In this document: positions 34,172-44,486 of the stretch, one piece after another
Layout of the letters: every line of letters begins with the position of its first letter
How positions within the stretch are numbered: the first letter of the stretch is position 1
Assembly: GCA_012718915.1 (NCBI GenBank)
Contig: JAAYBI010000065.1
Coordinates: forward strand, 1-61,152
Length of the DNA: 61,152 nucleotides
Source: Clostridiaceae bacterium
Lineage (GTDB): Bacteria; Bacillota; Clostridia; Saccharofermentanales; Saccharofermentanaceae
Direction of reading: 5' to 3'
Program-made: the position numbers and the translations under genes
Notes under the pieces: model-generated
The model's database searches: none
What the model was told of the DNA's origin: nothing
The model's input: the letters and a program-made list of their open reading frames with translations, nothing else

Positions 34172-36445
34172 CTATTTTGCGCTCATTATCATGCGCTTTT
34201 TTTTTGATTTTTTCCAGTAAATCAATAAAATCAAAATAGAAATGACAGAGACGACCGTGACGGCCAATCCGCCTTCCGGTCCAAAAGCCCCTCCGGTCCA
34301 AATATCCATGGCAGAAGGACTGTATTGGGTATCCAATACGGATGCTGAACCAACTCCTCCGCTGACACTCATTCCCAAGATATTGCCTTGCGCGAAATTC
34401 CAAGCCGTATGGGCAGCGCAGACTGTGTAAATTTCGCCGGTTTTCAATGAAAAGAGTGCAAAAAATGCCGCGATGAGCATTAGATTAACGAATGCGAGAA
34501 ATGAGAATCCGGTGTTTGCAAAATGAAGGAGAGAGAAGAACATCGACGACAGAAAAACGGCGGCGGGAACTCCAAAACGCGCGGATGTCCGAGGCATCAT
34601 GTAACCACGCATCATCACCTCTTCTGCGGCGCCTTGAGGAATCCACATCATGATATAAGCAAAAAACAAACCCAGTTCTTGTTTTTGCATCTGAATACCG
34701 ATAGGGCGAACCTGCCCGGAAGACAGTAACAGAAGATAAACAGATACAATCATAGAAAAGCCCAGAAGCAGTCCTCGGCCGTAAGATTGCAGAGCTTTTT
34801 TCAAAGAAAATGACGGTGATGAACCAGAGTGTGGAAAGCCGAGAGTGGATAGTTTGTTTTTTTCGATTTTCGAGACTATAAAGATGTAGGTGCCGATAAT
34901 CAGATAATAACTGATGGCCATCGATAATAAAAACGTAGGCTCTGACATGAATTTAGCCATTACTTCGGTAATTGAAGAGGCAATCTGGTCGGAAGAAGTA
35001 TTTCGTAGCGATTCTGTTGCGTTGATAATGAATTCGTAAGAATCGGCGCGTTTTATGAAATTTAAGAGTGGCCCAATTAAGGATAGGGTTTGGAAAAAGG
35101 ATAGAATGGCAAGCGGCATCCAGAAATGAAGACTGATCGTCTTTGTTGCTCGTCGAAAGCGTTTCGGTCGATAACCAAAAACGATGTTTTTTTCGGGTAT
35201 TGAGGTAGCGCGCTGAGTCTCTTTGAGGCGCTTTTTTTCTGCTGCTTCAACTTGTTTGCTTTCGCTGTCGTAGACGACGGTAAATGCTTCGTATCGAAGC
35301 ATTCGAATGGTAATTAATGTCACAATTAGGGACAGAAGGACGCTGGATACAGTCAGAATAAGAAGATCGAGAGCTTGAGTATTACCCATCAGTGCGTCCG
35401 TTATTGCATGATAGTGTCCAAAAAACGGAAGCTGTTTGTAAGAAGAAAAGATAGAGCCGCGGCGTTGCATTGACATGACACAGATGACTAAAATCATTAA
35501 GAAAACGGGAAGAAATGCTGTTTGGGCAGACAAGATATTTCGGCCCAACACCGAAAACAAAAGTGTAATAGTGGACATAATCATTGCAAAGAGAACACAA
35601 ACATAAATCACGATGAATAAATCGGATGCGCTGAGTTGAAGACGCATCAGCATGAGCAGTGGAATAAAAAATATAGCGGGCAATATTGTGCGGCCAAAAA
35701 CTCCGAGCAAATGCCCCAGAACCAAATCGCGATGAGTAATCGGCGCTAACATGAGTCCGTAGAAAGTTCCTTTCTCTTTCTCGCCCGCTATTGCGCTGAC
35801 GCCGGATGATAATGCAGCATAAGAGATAATGACGATTAGCAAGAGCGGTATAACCATGCGAGCCATAATTGATTTTGGCGTATCCCTTTCAATATCTTCG
35901 GCTCGTAAAGTGGAGGCATTATATGTGTATTGAAAGGGCTGGTCCCGAAGTTGGATGCCCTTTTGCGAAGCAAGAAATGATGAATAGCGTCGCAGGACGA
36001 ATTTGCACAAATCCTCCGGCTCGACGCTGTTGACGGTATCCGGGCTAATATATATCAGAACGTCCGGAACAGAAGATCTATTAGGCTCTTGTAATTGAAG
36101 ATTAAAATTTGCCGGGAATGCAATTGATGCAATCGCAGATTGTTCGCGCATGGTCCGGTTGATATAAAGAAAATCGTAGATCATCGGTGTTTCGAGGCTG
36201 ATAAAAGAAGGAAGCTCGTTTTCTGCCAAAGAATCAAAAAATGTAGAAGGAGCATTAATAACTAAAATTTTCGAGTCCTCATTCTCTGAGTCATAACCAA
36301 GATTAAGCATATACGATACAGAAATTAGAAATAATGATGCCAAAAACAATAACACCGCTATTAAAGTAATCGGTGATATTTTTGATTTGAAGCCGACTCC
36401 GGCTGAAAAAGTTTTTTTGGCTAATGATAAAATCACTGGTATCAT
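34172..36445 (-). CDS. ABC-2 permease fused to a CPBP (CAAX-type) intramembrane protease domain
   Basis: 757 residues. The N-terminal part has one TM, an extracytoplasmic domain and a cluster of TMs with the ABC-2/NatB sequence IAGEKEKGTFYGLMLAPITHRDLVLG. The C-terminal part (about 440-757) carries the CPBP motifs EEVMMRG (near 606), FSLLHF (near 640) and HTAWNFAQG (near 677), which form the glutamyl protease-type active site. It begins 2 bp after the ATPase stop. The fusion suggests that exported or membrane substrates are cleaved, or that an immunity role is coupled to transport. Confidence 0.87.
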   Translation of the reverse strand: MIPVILSLAKKTFSAGVGFKSKISPITLIAVLLFLASLFLISVSYMLNLGYDSENEDSKILVINAPSTFFDSLAENELPSFISLETPMIYDFLYINRTMREQSAIASIAFPANFNLQLQEPNRSSVPDVLIYISPDTVNSVEPEDLCKFVLRRYSSFLASQKGIQLRDQPFQYTYNASTLRAEDIERDTPKSIMARMVIPLLLIVIISYAALSSGVSAIAGEKEKGTFYGLMLAPITHRDLVLGHLLGVFGRTILPAIFFIPLLMLMRLQLSASDLFIVIYVCVLFAMIMSTITLLFSVLGRNILSAQTAFLPVFLMILVICVMSMQRRGSIFSSYKQLPFFGHYHAITDALMGNTQALDLLILTVSSVLLSLIVTLITIRMLRYEAFTVVYDSESKQVEAAEKKRLKETQRATSIPEKNIVFGYRPKRFRRATKTISLHFWMPLAILSFFQTLSLIGPLLNFIKRADSYEFIINATESLRNTSSDQIASSITEVMAKFMSEPTFLLSMAISYYLIIGTYIFIVSKIEKNKLSTLGFPHSGSSPSFSLKKALQSYGRGLLLGFSMIVSVYLLLLSSGQVRPIGIQMQKQELGLFFAYIMMWIPQGAAEEVMMRGYMMPRTSARFGVPAAVFLSSMFFSLLHFANTGFSFLAFVNLMLIAAFFALFSLKTGEIYTVCAAHTAWNFAQGNILGMSVSGGVGSASVLDTQYSPSAMDIWTGGAFGPEGGLAVTVVSVISILILLIYWKKSKKKRMIMSAK

Positions 36446-36447
36446 GG

Positions 36448-37197
36448 CTATTCCTTTGCCGGAGCGGCTTCGTGATGGTGCATTGAATATAATTTCAAAA
36501 ACGCGTCTTCGAAACTAGAGGTGTCTGTCATCCGGATTAATTCATCAGTTCGACCGGTTGCGACAATCTTGCCATCTATTATTATGGCGATCCGATCACA
36601 TAGGGACTCCGCGACAGAAAAAATGTGAGTTGACAGCAAAACGGTGTGGTCGGTGTCGCGAAGAAATTTGAGATAGCTTTGAACCTGGTGAGAGGACAAA
36701 ATATCAAGGCCATTCGTCGGCTCGTCAAAAATAACGACTTCGGGATTGTGAATTAAGCTGATTGAAATAGATATTTTTTGTCGCATACCCGTTGAAAGCT
36801 GGCTGATTTTTTTGTCTGCAAATGGCAGAATTCCAAATCGCTCGAAACTTTCGGTTTTTCTCATTGCAGCGGTCTTTTTATCTATTTGATAGAGTCGGCT
36901 GAAATAGTCGAACAGTCGATTCGGTGTAGAGTCCGGATCAAGTTTGACCTCGGTCGTTAAAAATCCCATATGCTTTTTAATTTCGAGGTCGTCTGTTGCG
37001 GTATCCAAACCGGAAATTAAGATTCGGCCCGAACTGGGCTTTAAGAGCGTTGAAACCATTTGCATCAAAGTTGTTTTTCCTGCGCCGTTTGGACCGAGAA
37101 GTCCGAGCATTTCACCCGGACTGACCGTGAAAGAAACATCATTGACAACATTTATGTTAGATTTGTATGCCTTGGTTACATTAATAACGTCAATCAT
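36448..37197 (-). CDS. ABC transporter ATP-binding protein (NatA-like)
   Basis: 249 residues. Walker A LLGPNGAGKTT is near 34-44, Q-loop region GFLTTE, signature LSTGMRQK, Walker B VVIFDEPTNGLD, and H-loop LLSTHIF. The LSTGMRQK signature is typical of NatA/BcrA-type ABC-2 exporters. Its ATG overlaps the stop of the upstream permease gene by one base (TAATG), and the fused permease follows after 2 bp, so the three genes form one unit with two permeases and one ATPase. Confidence 0.92.
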   Translation of the reverse strand: MIDVINVTKAYKSNINVVNDVSFTVSPGEMLGLLGPNGAGKTTLMQMVSTLLKPSSGRILISGLDTATDDLEIKKHMGFLTTEVKLDPDSTPNRLFDYFSRLYQIDKKTAAMRKTESFERFGILPFADKKISQLSTGMRQKISISISLIHNPEVVIFDEPTNGLDILSSHQVQSYLKFLRDTDHTVLLSTHIFSVAESLCDRIAIIIDGKIVATGRTDELIRMTDTSSFEDAFLKLYSMHHHEAAPAKE

Positions 37198-38504
37198 TAT
37201 TTTGTCTCCTCAATTTCATTATAGGAATACGAAGATTTGAAATACTTACGACAGGCAAATAACAACAATAAAGCAACCGCAGTATGTATCGCGATGACCG
37301 TAATCATTTGAGTCCAACGTGCGTTGTTCAACAAGACTTCTCGCACCATGGTCAATGCACCATGAATGGGAATAATAAATTCGAAAGGATGAGGCGCGGT
37401 GGAACGGTAAATATTGACGAAGAAGTAGACGAGAAAAATGAGCAATGGGATTTGGAGATTGAGGAGTACATCGCGAGGCCGATTGCATGAAAAAATGACA
37501 ATGAAACAAAATAGAGTAAGAACAAAAGATGCACAAGTAATTAACGCAAGTATTGATGCAATTTGCGAGGGAAAAGGGGTGAATCCGAAAGGAATAAGTG
37601 AATAGGGATTATTGCGAATATTGGTCCAGGATGCAATCAGAAAAACAGCGATAACGGAAACGCAGTTGAGAAAACCGATGAGAGTGATAGCTGCTGCTTT
37701 TCCGAGGATAATATCTGTCTTACGGACCGGAGCAAGTGATACTTTTGCCAAAAACCCACGTTCGCGTTCTGCTCCGATGGCATCAAACGAGACGGTATAA
37801 ACACAATAATATAGCAAAAGGAATACGGCGGCAGGAAGCACACGAGAAGCCGAGGCATTTGCAACGCTTCGGTGAAGAATTAATTCGGCTATGGGATTGA
37901 AGTCATTTATCGAAAATTGATGGCCTCTGCCATCGGTTAAGTATGTATTGCCGACGTTATAGTCAAGATAGTCCTTGTAGTCGGGCAAAAGTGCTTCTTC
38001 AAAAATCGCTGCCGTCATCGAAGATTTTATGTTATCAGGATCTACCAATATCGAAATGAATGCCAGAGAACCAACCGAATCGTCCAACGAAGTATTTGAA
38101 TAATACCTTTTGAGTTCCGATTCGAATGTCGTGGTGGATTCTTCAGAGTTTTCGTATCGGGGGAAAGATGAAAATACAACAAACGCCGAACCTTTTTCTG
38201 CTAGGGTCTTGGCCGTGCCGTCTAAAATGTCAGCGGCAAAATCCGACTCTTCCAAGTAAGCAGTCTTATAAGATAAATTATCGGGATTACTATTCATAAA
38301 CTCAGTAAATGTGGTCGGTGAATTAACGAAATAGAGAGTCGGTCTGCCGAGACTTCCGGTTGCCATGAAATCCATTAAGAGAGGGAAGAGGTATAACACG
38401 AGTAGCAATACAAATGAAGGAATGACAAAAATCGTCACCGCTTGACGCCAATTAGTCAAAACGCGACGGATTTCCCAGCAAAAAATAGTCCACGCAGAAT
38501 TCAT
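37197..38504 (-). CDS. ABC-2 type permease (NatB-like)
   Basis: 435 residues. One N-terminal TM (about 18-45) is followed by an extracytoplasmic domain to about 210, and then five or six TMs. The motif IGAERERGFLAKVSLAPVRKTDIILGK matches NatB-type permeases and resembles the equivalent loop of the fused permease two genes downstream. AGGAG precedes the ATG. First gene of the exporter operon, likely forming a heterodimer with the fused permease. Confidence 0.88.
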   Translation of the reverse strand: MNSAWTIFCWEIRRVLTNWRQAVTIFVIPSFVLLLVLYLFPLLMDFMATGSLGRPTLYFVNSPTTFTEFMNSNPDNLSYKTAYLEESDFAADILDGTAKTLAEKGSAFVVFSSFPRYENSEESTTTFESELKRYYSNTSLDDSVGSLAFISILVDPDNIKSSMTAAIFEEALLPDYKDYLDYNVGNTYLTDGRGHQFSINDFNPIAELILHRSVANASASRVLPAAVFLLLYYCVYTVSFDAIGAERERGFLAKVSLAPVRKTDIILGKAAAITLIGFLNCVSVIAVFLIASWTNIRNNPYSLIPFGFTPFPSQIASILALITCASFVLTLFCFIVIFSCNRPRDVLLNLQIPLLIFLVYFFVNIYRSTAPHPFEFIIPIHGALTMVREVLLNNARWTQMITVIAIHTAVALLLLFACRKYFKSSYSYNEIEETK

Positions 38505-38652
38505 TTCATCTCCTATCAGGAATTGCTGTTTTTATTATAACAACTATAAATGACTGAAAATGAACAAAATCAAAATAATGACAAATGATCATAAATGTGC
38601 AAAAATGTGAGGGATAAAAAATAATTGTAGTATATATCGGAGGGAAATATCA

Positions 38653-40539
38653 ATGACAAAAGAATATGCACTTATAAAGGCAAAGAGATTAACTGCCATT
38701 TTGCTGGTGCTTGTCATAGCACTTGCCGCCGGATGTCAATCCGGTTTGAAATTATTATCCGAGAGTGATAAAGACAATAGAACCGAAAAGACCACAACAG
38801 AAGTGACTGAATCGTCGGAGACAGATGTCGTTGAGACTATTCCGACAACGCAACCCATCGTTGTGAGCGAAGAAGATCAATTAGAAGCGATGGCTCAAAT
38901 GGACGCGATTGACATTAAGTTGGTCGAGAATGCTCTCGGTGGGGACTATCTTAGCATGTATTTTCGCATGAGTCGCCCCGACGAACTTGGCATAGAGTAT
39001 CCGGCTCCGACTTTAGGAATAGAAAGCTATGAAGATTACTTAGCTGACTTGGCTGTGTATGAAGAGTGTCTCGTTGCGTTGCAAGAAGTCAATCGAGATG
39101 CGTTGAATCGCGAGTATCAGATTATGTACGATGTGCTTGCTTTAGATCTGAGTCAAATACAAAATGAAGATCCGACGGACTTCTATCTGTCCAGTCCTTT
39201 TAATTCGATTACAGGCGTACAATCTTCGCTGCCGCTGACGCTTTCGCAAGTTAAGTTTGCGTCTGTGGAGGATGCAAATAATTACATTGAACTTATCAAT
39301 GATATCCCCAGATACTATGAAGAATTTATCTCAATTGAAAACGAACGGGCAGAAATGGGCTTGATGGTTGAGGATAAGTATCTGGATTTATTAATCGAGA
39401 GTTGTGACGCAATGCTCGCTGATCAAGATACACACTTCATGATTACTACGTTTGACGATCGAGTCGCTGCGATTGAGGGGATTACGGATGCTGATAAGAC
39501 CGATTTGATTGCAAGACATAAGGCAGCCGTAACGGACAGTTTTTTTCCTGCCTATGAGACACTTAAGTCAGCGTTTGAAGCACTTAAAGGCAAAAGCGTT
39601 CGCGTTCGCGGTCTTGAAGAAGTGGATGGCGGCAAAGAATATTATGCGCGATATTTTTCAATTCGCACCGGTATGAATATTACGCCGGAGGAAGGCATCG
39701 CTTTGTTGGACAGCGAGTTTGAAGCATTGCAAACAGAGTTGTACTCGTTGGCGGTCAAGGAAGGCGTATTCGATGCGTATATGAACATGGATGTCACGAT
39801 GGGAGATACAGCGGCAAATGTTGATTTTTGCAAAATGGTCATTAGTGACGATTTTCCGGAATTACCGGAGCATGACCTGATTCTCGAAAATGTTCCGACT
39901 CAGGTTGAAGAATTCTTTAGCCCGGCGGCATATTTTATGTGTCCTATTGATGATCCGAGTGTCAATATCATTGTCGTAAATAATTCTCAACTTTCAGAAA
40001 CGCCTAACCTCCTGACTACGATTGGGCACGAGGGCTATCCCGGCCATCTTTTCGAAAACGTGTATCATGCATATCATATGACGACGAACTACCAGAAATT
40101 GTCCGCTTCGACAGCCTATGCTGAGGGTTGGGCTGAATATGCCGGTGAATATGTCATGACAAAGGCCGACGTCAATCAGGATGCTGCGCGTTTAGCGGCT
40201 ATTGATTCGATGTACAGCAAAATACTTGTATCCAGGATTGACATTGGTGTTAATTACGAAGGTTGGACATATGATGACACAAAGGCTTATCTTGCAGGAG
40301 TGGGTCTGGCGGACAAGGAAACAGTTGACCAAATCTGGGATATCGTGGTTGAAATTCCATGCTACTACACACCTTACTGTTTCGGTCATCTTGAAACAAT
40401 TCGAATTCTTGAATCCGCTATCAAAGCAACCGAAGGCAAGAAGACGCTCTTAGAAGTTCATGAAGCCTACTTAGACATTGGCCCGGCTCCTTATCCGATT
40501 CTGGAGCAGTACATGAGTGAATTTGTAAACAATGCTTAA
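38653..40539 (+). CDS. DUF885 metallopeptidase-like lipoprotein
   Basis: 628 residues. The signal peptide ends in lipobox LAAGC (Cys near 28), followed by a Thr/Glu-rich linker. The DUF885 domain contains the zinc-peptidase-like HEGYPGH near 459 and EGWAEY near 491, the His/Glu ligands expected of a gluzincin-type site. It is probably a surface peptidase or carboxypeptidase-like enzyme; the substrate is unknown. CGGAGGG before the ATG. It reads divergently from the ABC exporter operon. Confidence 0.88.
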   Translation: MTKEYALIKAKRLTAILLVLVIALAAGCQSGLKLLSESDKDNRTEKTTTEVTESSETDVVETIPTTQPIVVSEEDQLEAMAQMDAIDIKLVENALGGDYLSMYFRMSRPDELGIEYPAPTLGIESYEDYLADLAVYEECLVALQEVNRDALNREYQIMYDVLALDLSQIQNEDPTDFYLSSPFNSITGVQSSLPLTLSQVKFASVEDANNYIELINDIPRYYEEFISIENERAEMGLMVEDKYLDLLIESCDAMLADQDTHFMITTFDDRVAAIEGITDADKTDLIARHKAAVTDSFFPAYETLKSAFEALKGKSVRVRGLEEVDGGKEYYARYFSIRTGMNITPEEGIALLDSEFEALQTELYSLAVKEGVFDAYMNMDVTMGDTAANVDFCKMVISDDFPELPEHDLILENVPTQVEEFFSPAAYFMCPIDDPSVNIIVVNNSQLSETPNLLTTIGHEGYPGHLFENVYHAYHMTTNYQKLSASTAYAEGWAEYAGEYVMTKADVNQDAARLAAIDSMYSKILVSRIDIGVNYEGWTYDDTKAYLAGVGLADKETVDQIWDIVVEIPCYYTPYCFGHLETIRILESAIKATEGKKTLLEVHEAYLDIGPAPYPILEQYMSEFVNNA

Positions 40540-40676
40540 CCGGATGGTATTTTTTCGTTGACATCATTGCCGTTAATTGCGGTATGATATAATAACAATG
40601 ATATAATTCGAATAATTGTCTGATACTGTGCGTTTGCACAAGATAGTGCATAAGGTATTTCTGGGAGGCTTAACTC

Positions 40677-43175
40677 ATGGCAAAGATGACTCGTCTGGCG
40701 ACAACGATAACAGCGAGATACTACCCGACTTCGGACATGACGGATGCTTTTTTTGCTGATGGCCGTTTGGCCGGCAAGCGAGAGAATCGTGCTGCGGATA
40801 TTACGATGGATAAGGAAGATGGCGGGTTCTTAATGGCAGTCTTTTCTCATACGCCTGAATTCTCAGGGGATGCTTCGGACGCGCCGGCTTATGAACCTAT
40901 TCTCAAGCGCCTTCACAATGACATTAAGTCCGGGAAGAGACAGCTGGATGACCAGATCGGAGATTTTGTTAATACCGCGGTTATGGTCAGTGGTCGAATG
41001 AAAATTCAGGCCGAGAGTAACAGGTCACCCTATTTTGCCGGCTTCATTGTTAAGGATACGGAAGCCTTTGCGATTACAATGGGCAAGGGATTAGCGTTCT
41101 TGTATCGTGATGATACGCTCTTCCCTTTGACGGCGACGGATATTCCGATCGAGCCCATTAACACTCAGCGTCAAAAGGTAGATCATTTCTACAATTACTG
41201 TGCCTCAAAGACGGCGACGGCTCTCTGCTCAAATATTGCACAACTAAAAGTGGACGATTGTTTGATCATTTGCAATCGCGAGGTATATGATGCTCTCGGT
41301 CAGAAAGAGATGCTTCGAATATTATATGATGCCGAAGATCAGTGTGAAGCAGCCGGCAATGTAATCACAGAGGCTGCTGCGAAGTCGCCGAATGTACCGT
41401 TGCAGTTTTTGATTTCTTTTGTAGAGAATGTGACCGTGCAGGAGCGCGGTGGATTTTTTGGACTGGGTCGCAAGAAGAAAAAGCACGACGAGGGTGGCTC
41501 GCATGATCGTGAAGACTCATCTTCAACATCTTCAGGTGCGATTGAGTCCGGAGCCACAATGGCTTTTAGTCCGGTGAGTCCGACTATTCCGGTTGCTCCG
41601 GTCGTTCCGGTTGTGCCGGAACAACCTGTTGCACCGGTATTCGAGCCATTACTGTTTGATACCGATTCCGATTCAAAGCCAGCGAATCAACCCGAGCAAG
41701 CAGCAGTTTCTTTTGTAACTGATGCTCAGGCGTCGAGCGTTCCCGAGCAGGCGCCCTCCGGACAGGGTATCAATACCGGGTCACAACCGGAAGCCAAGAA
41801 GGAAGATACGCTTTTGGATGTTTTCGTGGACAAAGAGCCAGCCTCGGTAACTTCTAAGGATACGCAGACAGATGACGCCGGTTTTTTCAAAGTAGTTGAG
41901 TCAGATCAGAATTCTTCCGTTGAACTTTCGGGATCACAGTCTCCTTCAGTCGCTGTAGAGAATCAAGATAGTAAATTATATGAAGCAGAAAGGGTTGATG
42001 AGGCTCGCGCTTCAGTTCAGCCGACCATGTCCGCTACAGCCGGTTCGGTTGCGGAAGAAACGGAGAGTATTATGAATCGTTATGATCATGATGAAGACGA
42101 AGCCCCGAAATTTCTGCAAGAAGACGATGATACCAATGATGCGCCATTGTTTTTCGGTGATGCGCCGGAAGAGCCGGTTGTGCCTGATACTAATGATGAC
42201 AGTTATGTTGATTTCTCTTCCGCTGAGCCGGAAGAAGACACCAGCGATAATCAGAACTTCTATTATGATGAAGAAGCTTCTGTGACGCAGAGACCGCAAA
42301 ACATTGCTCAAGATGGCGGTTATTATATTCCATTCGAGGACACCGAGATGCCGATTCCGGTCGTCGGGCAGTCTCAGGATATTCCGGAAATGCCGACTTA
42401 TGCCGCTCCATCTTATTCTCCCCCCAGTTTTGATCATTCTGAGACGGCGACATCTCCGATGGATGATTCGGGTGTATATGCCAGGGGGTCTTTTGTTACC
42501 GACGAAGAAAATATTGCACCGTCAACATCATATTCGGATTTTTCAGCAAATCCACCGGCATTTAACTACGATACATTTGAACGTTCTGCTTCGAGACCAA
42601 GACCTCAGGGAACTCAAACTGGTCGTCCGAGTCAACGTCCGACTTCAGGTCGGCCGCGTTCGGGAGACCCGTTTGATCAAGATAAGGGCTTTGACTATGG
42701 TCGGCCGGACTCGACTTATCTACGAAATAACAGATTGATGTTTATTCTTGCCGGCGTGTGTTTCTTGCTGATAATCATAATCATTGTTTCTGCGGTGAAG
42801 GCATGCAACGACGATAAGCCTGCAAAAGCAACAACGGCAAGTACTTCTTCATCTGCTGTCGTGGATACTTCTGCGGATGTGACTGAGTCATCGGTTGACT
42901 CAAGTGCTACGTCTGATCCGAATGTTTCGGTCGATCCGAATGCGACAACCGTGCCTCCAGTAGTGTCCGGAGATTCTCAAGGTGTATTCGTATTTTCTGA
43001 AAATACAGGATATAGGACGTGGTGGGATCTTTTCCATACGGTATATAATATCAACATCACAGAGGAGACCGACCCTCGTATAGCAACGATCAAGACCTAT
43101 AACAATAAGCCCGCCGAGTACGTACCTCAACCTGGAGACAGTATCAATCTACCGCCTTCTTCAATGTTTCAGTAA
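40677..43175 (+). CDS. Membrane protein with PP2C-like cytosolic and LysM-like external domain
   Basis: 832 residues, not matched to a known family as a whole. The N-terminal part (about 1-270) has the feel of a degenerate PP2C-type phosphatase fold (TDAFFADGRLAGKRENRAAD, later DCLIICNREVYDAL), but the usual Asp-Gly metal motifs are not clear. Residues about 280-680 are a low-complexity Pro/Glu/Ser/Asp linker. A basic stretch precedes one TM (about 687-708), then a Ser/Thr-rich spacer and a C-terminal domain (about 770-832) resembling a LysM (TWWDLFHTVYNIN, ending in PGDSINLPP). The layout suggests envelope sensing. GGGAGG before the ATG. Confidence 0.6.
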   Translation: MAKMTRLATTITARYYPTSDMTDAFFADGRLAGKRENRAADITMDKEDGGFLMAVFSHTPEFSGDASDAPAYEPILKRLHNDIKSGKRQLDDQIGDFVNTAVMVSGRMKIQAESNRSPYFAGFIVKDTEAFAITMGKGLAFLYRDDTLFPLTATDIPIEPINTQRQKVDHFYNYCASKTATALCSNIAQLKVDDCLIICNREVYDALGQKEMLRILYDAEDQCEAAGNVITEAAAKSPNVPLQFLISFVENVTVQERGGFFGLGRKKKKHDEGGSHDREDSSSTSSGAIESGATMAFSPVSPTIPVAPVVPVVPEQPVAPVFEPLLFDTDSDSKPANQPEQAAVSFVTDAQASSVPEQAPSGQGINTGSQPEAKKEDTLLDVFVDKEPASVTSKDTQTDDAGFFKVVESDQNSSVELSGSQSPSVAVENQDSKLYEAERVDEARASVQPTMSATAGSVAEETESIMNRYDHDEDEAPKFLQEDDDTNDAPLFFGDAPEEPVVPDTNDDSYVDFSSAEPEEDTSDNQNFYYDEEASVTQRPQNIAQDGGYYIPFEDTEMPIPVVGQSQDIPEMPTYAAPSYSPPSFDHSETATSPMDDSGVYARGSFVTDEENIAPSTSYSDFSANPPAFNYDTFERSASRPRPQGTQTGRPSQRPTSGRPRSGDPFDQDKGFDYGRPDSTYLRNNRLMFILAGVCFLLIIIIIVSAVKACNDDKPAKATTASTSSSAVVDTSADVTESSVDSSATSDPNVSVDPNATTVPPVVSGDSQGVFVFSENTGYRTWWDLFHTVYNINITEETDPRIATIKTYNNKPAEYVPQPGDSINLPPSSMFQ

Positions 43176-43204
43176 ATTCGATCTTAATACTATTGATGAA
43201 AAAC

Positions 43205-43247
43205 AGCACCGTTCTTTGGGCAATAGCCTTTAGATCGGTGCTTTCAT
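43205..43247 (+). terminator. Terminator after the PP2C-like gene
   Basis: AGCACCG (43205-43211) pairs with CGGTGCT (43236-43242). The loop holds a GGC/GCC mini-hairpin and TTTCATT follows. The T-run is modest. Confidence 0.65.
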
Positions 43248-43363
43248 TATGTATCCCTTGTTATTATGTAGAAAAAATTGAAGTATCTCTTTTTTCTCTG
43301 GTCAAAATTGCGTCGTACGTATAAAATCATAGGGGTATTCTTTTAATTCGAGGAGGAATTGAC

Positions 43364-44440
43364 ATGTATAAGAAACTATTCATTCCGGGCCCGGTTGATG
43401 TATGCCCGGACGTCTTGAAGCAATTGAGTCGGCCGATCATAGGTCATCGCACAAAAGATATATCTGCGCTTCAAGAGAGTATTTCATCAAAGCTTCAAAA
43501 AATTATGTTTACTGACAATACCATTATCCTTTCGACCTCCTCCGGAAGCGGATTAATGGAAGGCGCAGTGAGATCATTTACGGCTAAGAGAGCTGCCGTT
43601 TTTTCAATCGGGGCTTTCGGTGAACGTTGGTACAAGATGTGTACAGCAAACGGCATTCCCGCTGATATTATCCGTTCAGAGCTTGGGCAGCCGACGACTC
43701 CGGAAATGGTTCGGAACGTATTGTCCGGCGGTCAGTACGATTTGATTACAGTGACTCATAATGAAACCGCAACCGGCATTGAGAATCCGGTCGGTGAAAT
43801 TTCAAAGGTCCTGAAGGATTTTCCGGATGTCATTTTTTGTGTTGACGCCGTCAGTTCTCTGGGTGGGGCATATATTCCCGTAGATGAGTGGAAGATTGAT
43901 GTTTGCATTACCTCGACCCAGAAATGCTTGGCATTGCCGCCCGGGATGGCTATCGCATCAGTGACAGATCGCGCGATAGAAAAGGCAAAAACGATTCCGA
44001 ATCGCGGGCTTTACTTTGACTTTGTTGAACTTTATAAATTTGTCCATGATAAGGCATATCAGTATCCTTCAACGCCGTCCGTATCTCATATGTATGCGTT
44101 AGATTTTCAGTTAGATCGCATACTCAGCGAAGGAATGATAGCAAGATCCGAGAGACACTTGGAAATGGCTCAAAGAGTCAGGTCATGGGCGAGTAAAAAT
44201 GCAGCACTCTACTCGAATCCGGAATATCTTTCTGTGACAGTATCGTGTATCACCAATACTCTGAATATTCCTTTTTCGGAACTGAATGCAGCTATGGGAA
44301 AGCGCGGGTACCTTATGTCCAACGGTTACGGCGCGCTGAAAGATGTAACGTTCCGAATTGCACACATGGGAGACAATACGGTCGAAGACATCAATGCGAT
44401 GCTCGCCGATTTAGATGAGGTTATTGCATCATTTAGGTGA
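43364..44440 (+). CDS. Class V PLP aminotransferase (phosphoserine/serine-glyoxylate type)
   Basis: 358-residue fold-type I aminotransferase. It opens with FIPGPVDVCPDVL as alanine-glyoxylate/serine-pyruvate aminotransferases do. The PLP pocket includes SSGSGLMEGA, and the Schiff-base lysine lies in TSTQKCLALPPG. Because serA follows after 46 bp, the physiological role is probably the SerC step, 3-phosphohydroxypyruvate to phosphoserine, as documented for class V enzymes in several anaerobes. GGAGGA before the ATG. No canonical serC is present in the window. Confidence 0.85.
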   Translation: MYKKLFIPGPVDVCPDVLKQLSRPIIGHRTKDISALQESISSKLQKIMFTDNTIILSTSSGSGLMEGAVRSFTAKRAAVFSIGAFGERWYKMCTANGIPADIIRSELGQPTTPEMVRNVLSGGQYDLITVTHNETATGIENPVGEISKVLKDFPDVIFCVDAVSSLGGAYIPVDEWKIDVCITSTQKCLALPPGMAIASVTDRAIEKAKTIPNRGLYFDFVELYKFVHDKAYQYPSTPSVSHMYALDFQLDRILSEGMIARSERHLEMAQRVRSWASKNAALYSNPEYLSVTVSCITNTLNIPFSELNAAMGKRGYLMSNGYGALKDVTFRIAHMGDNTVEDINAMLADLDEVIASFR

Positions 44441-44486
44441 TTCTCGATGATGCCGATAAGAATACAGATGAACTTAGGAGGACGCC

